NCBI GenBank assembly: GCA_018109965.1
Contig: JAGBFE010000358.1
Span: forward strand, 1 to 7,013
Direction of reading: 5' to 3'
Source: Oscillospiraceae bacterium
GTDB lineage: Bacteria > Bacillota_A > Clostridia > Oscillospirales > Ruminococcaceae
Length of the DNA stretch: 7,013 nt
Shown: piece after piece, positions 5,259-7,013 of the stretch
How positions within the stretch are numbered: position 1 is the stretch's first letter
How the letters are laid out: every line of letters begins with the position of its first letter
Notes under the pieces: generated by a model
Told to the model about the DNA's origin: nothing
Database searches by the model: none
Seen by the model: only the letters and a program-made list of their open reading frames with translations
Made by a program: the position numbers and the translations under genes

Positions 5259-6708
5259 AGACCCCCGCAATTTATCAATTTTAACTGACTTTTATGAACT
5301 CACAATGGCAAACGGCGTGTTCAAAAGCGATAAGCGTGACATTGTGTGTGTTTATGACGTGTTTTTCCGCAAGGTGCCGGACAACGGCGGTTTTGCTATC
5401 TTCTGCGGTCTGGAGCAGGCAATAGATTATCTTGAAAATCTGTCCTTTACCGACAAGGATATTGAATATCTCCGCAGCAAAAAGCTTTTCAGCGAAGAAT
5501 TTTTGCAGTACCTTAGAGATTTTAAATTTGAATGCAATGTCTGGGCAATGGAAGAAGGCACACCTGTGTTCCCAAAGGAACCATCCTTTGTGGTGGAAGG
5601 CCCTGCAATTCAGGCACAGCTGCTTGAAACTGCACTGCTTATCCTTTTAAATCATCAGACACTTATTGCCACCAAGGCAAACCGCATTGTGCGCAGTGCA
5701 ATGGGCCGTCCCGTGCAGGAATTCGGCGCACGCAGAGCCCAGGGTGTTGACGCTGCAAACTACGGCACACGCGCATGCTACATCGGCGGCTGTGTTTCCT
5801 CCTCCAACACAATGATGGAACGTGATATGGGCATTCCTGCAGGCGGCACAATGGCACACGCATGGGTGCAGATGTTCCCAAATGAATACGAAGCTTTCAA
5901 AACCTTTGCACAGGTTTATCCTGACAATACAATACTGCTGATTGATACATACAACGTGCTCAAAAGCGGTATTCCAAATGCAATAAAGGTGTTTGATGAG
6001 GTACTTAAACCAATGGGCAAACGTCCTGTTGGCGTGCGCATCGACTCCGGTGACATTGCATATCTTTCCAAACAGGCAAGAATAATGCTGGACGAAGCAG
6101 GCTATCCTGACTGCAAAATCATTGCATCCAACTCCCTTGACGAATACATCATCCGCGATTTGCTTATCAATGATGCAAAAATCGATTCCTTCGGTGTTGG
6201 CGAATGTATGATTACCAGCCGCACAACACCTGTGCTGGGCGGTGTTTACAAACTGGTTGCAGTTAAAAAGCCTGACGGTACTTACGACCCAAAAATCAAA
6301 ATCAGTGCAAGTACCGAAAAAATCACAATTCCATACCGCAAACAGGTTTACCGCATCTTTGACAAAGCAACAGGCAAAGCTATGGCGGACTACATCACAA
6401 TCCACGATGAACAGGTTGACCTGAACCCTGAAGAAATCACAATCTTCTCACCAACACAGCCTTGGAAACGCCAGACACTGACAAATGTTGAACTGAAACC
6501 AATGCTGAAACCAATTTTTGAAAAGGGCAAAAAGGTTTACGAAAGCCCATCCCTTGACGAAATCAAGGCGTTCTGCAAACAGCAGGTGGACGAAACACTG
6601 TGGGACGAACTTAAACGTCTGGAATATCCGCACATTTACTATGTTGACTACAGCGAAAAACTGTGGCTTGAACAGATGAGACTTTTGAATGAAAAGCAAA
6701 ATGGGTAG
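5233..6708 (+). CDS. pncB: Nicotinate phosphoribosyltransferase
   Basis: PncB joins nicotinate to PRPP with ATP hydrolysis to make nicotinate mononucleotide, the entry step of the Preiss-Handler NAD salvage route in the cytoplasm. The 491-residue length suits the longer Gram-positive type. Visible landmarks are ILTDFYELTMANGVF near the N-terminus, EFGARRAQG at 163-171, GTMAHAWVQ at 205-213 with H209 at the position of the histidine phosphorylated in bacterial homologues, IDTYN at 237-241, and the phosphoribosyl-binding GVRIDSGD at 267-274. ASNSLDEY and FGVGECMITS follow. The frame is open from an ATG at 5212, but I chose the ATG at 5233: AAGGAG at 5215-5220 precedes it (12-base spacing, slightly long) and nothing similar precedes 5212. 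Either start lies inside the papain-like gene. No NAD-responsive leader is visible, and no other NAD genes are in the window. Confidence 0.97.
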   Translation: MAKNSFHVEDPRNLSILTDFYELTMANGVFKSDKRDIVCVYDVFFRKVPDNGGFAIFCGLEQAIDYLENLSFTDKDIEYLRSKKLFSEEFLQYLRDFKFECNVWAMEEGTPVFPKEPSFVVEGPAIQAQLLETALLILLNHQTLIATKANRIVRSAMGRPVQEFGARRAQGVDAANYGTRACYIGGCVSSSNTMMERDMGIPAGGTMAHAWVQMFPNEYEAFKTFAQVYPDNTILLIDTYNVLKSGIPNAIKVFDEVLKPMGKRPVGVRIDSGDIAYLSKQARIMLDEAGYPDCKIIASNSLDEYIIRDLLINDAKIDSFGVGECMITSRTTPVLGGVYKLVAVKKPDGTYDPKIKISASTEKITIPYRKQVYRIFDKATGKAMADYITIHDEQVDLNPEEITIFSPTQPWKRQTLTNVELKPMLKPIFEKGKKVYESPSLDEIKAFCKQQVDETLWDELKRLEYPHIYYVDYSEKLWLEQMRLLNEKQNG

Positions 6709-6730
6709 CTTGTGACTCATAGGGGGCTTA

Positions 6731-6816
6731 TTTCCTCGCCGGAGACGGCACACCCCTTGTCACTACGTGACATTTTCCTCGCCGGAGACAGCACACCCCT
6801 TGTCACTACGTGACAT
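6731..6816. repeat. Two tandem 43-bp units with internal hairpins
   Basis: Units at 6731-6773 and 6774-6816 differ at one position (G at 6747, A at 6790). Each contains TGTCAC-TAC-GTGACA, a 6-bp stem with a 3-base loop (6758-6772 and 6801-6815). Unit 1 also has GCCG-GAGA-CGGC at 6738-6749, a 4-bp stem with a GNRA-type loop, which the G-to-A change weakens in unit 2. The first TGTCAC hairpin is followed by TTTT at 6773-6776, so it could help end the pncB transcript. AGGGG at 6721-6725 can also pair with CCCCT at 6753-6757. I associate similar CCCCTTGTCAC-type elements with intergenic regions of Oscillospiraceae; that is recollection, not a search. Confidence 0.9.
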
Positions 6817-6820
6817 TCCC

Positions 6821-6872
6821 CTCACAGGGGGACCTCACAGGGGGACCTCGCAGGGGGCCTCACAGGGGGGAC
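6821..6872. repeat. Four G-rich 12-14 bp tandem units, CTCACAGGGGGAC
   Basis: Units lie at 6821-6833, 6834-6846 (identical), 6847-6858 (CTCGCAGGGGGC, one base short) and 6859-6872 (six G instead of five). Each has a run of five or six G. CCCC at 6818-6821 can pair with GGGG at 6827-6830. The block directly follows the 43-bp repeats and probably belongs to the same composite element. No open frame of note crosses it. Confidence 0.9.
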
Positions 6873-6961
6873 CTCTTGATGTAAAATTTCCCAGTCAGAA
6901 CAGTGAAAATTTTAGTGTCACTTCCATAGATGAAAGCGTGTGATGCCATACGGCCACGGGG

Positions 6962-6991
6962 TTGTGATATAAAATATCAATTTAATATAAT
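6962..6991 (+). promoter_or_regulatory. Candidate promoter pointing out of the window
   Basis: TTGTGA at 6962-6967 (4 of 6 to TTGACA), an 18-bp spacer and a perfect TATAAT at 6986-6991 would drive a gene beyond the right edge. TGATAT-AAA-ATATCA at 6965-6979 is a perfect inverted repeat lying across the -35 edge and spacer. The region is very AT-rich, so chance matches are likely. Confidence 0.3.
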
Positions 6992-7000
6992 AAAGTAAAA

Positions 7001-7013
7001 TGTCATTCTGAGC
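7001..7013. repeat. Possible start of a dispersed intergenic repeat, cut by the window edge
   Basis: The last 13 bases, TGTCATTCTGAGC, match my recollection of the opening of a short repeat scattered between genes in many bacteria, usually continuing with GAAGCGAAGAATC. Only this fragment is visible, so the assignment rests on a short match. Confidence 0.35.

Noticed and set aside
5647..6405. 252-codon open frame on the - strand
   Set aside because: It lies wholly inside the conserved core of pncB, its product is rich in Cys, His and Phe with no recognisable motif, and it is explained by the codon bias of the + strand gene.
6731..6872. CRISPR array
   Set aside because: The repeats are directly contiguous with no unique spacers, there are only two long copies, and no cas gene is present.

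Overview
The window looks like chromosomal DNA from a Gram-positive anaerobe of the Clostridia, most likely Oscillospiraceae/Ruminococcaceae. That placement is an inference. It rests on moderate-to-low GC with A-rich codon use, AGGAG-type ribosome binding sites, Gram-positive cell-wall enzymes, and a 3' intergenic region built from short GC-rich repeats of a kind I associate with that group. No species can be assigned from the sequence alone. All six supported protein genes after the partial first one, and that one too, lie on the + strand.

Block 1 (1-2858) looks like one operon with overlaps or gaps of at most 27 bp. It starts with the 3' part of a long-form alanyl-tRNA editing protein (AlaX type). 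An uncharacterised 78-residue protein with an AP2/integrase-arm-like sequence pattern overlaps its end. Next come the 16S rRNA methyltransferase RsmE and a membrane-anchored M15B (VanY-like) D,D-carboxypeptidase. The first and third genes serve translation and the last serves peptidoglycan.

The 409-bp gap at 2859-3267 contains a promoter-like pair beside the M15B stop codon, a 16-bp perfect palindrome, a good intrinsic-terminator-like hairpin, a second hairpin, an insertion-sequence-end-like stretch, and an extended -10 promoter with a structured leader for the next gene.

Block 2 (3268-6708) encodes a secreted S11-family D-Ala-D-Ala carboxypeptidase (DacA/DacF type) with a C-terminal membrane anchor. 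A cytoplasmic permuted papain-fold (NlpC/P60/YiiX-like) protein of unknown substrate follows. The last gene is nicotinate phosphoribosyltransferase (PncB), whose start lies inside the papain-like gene, so the two are probably translationally coupled.

The 3' region (6709-7013) has no gene. It holds two near-identical 43-bp tandem units that each fold into small hairpins, then four 12-14 bp G-rich tandem units, an AT-rich stretch with a promoter-like pair pointing out of the window, and a final 13 bases resembling the start of a dispersed bacterial intergenic repeat.

The genes are mainly ordinary housekeeping functions, and I see no defence system, prophage, CRISPR array or biosynthetic cluster. 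The items most worth a second look are the composite 3' repeat, a possible small RNA at about 2895-2985, the small AP2-like protein, and the coupling of an unknown papain-like enzyme to NAD salvage.
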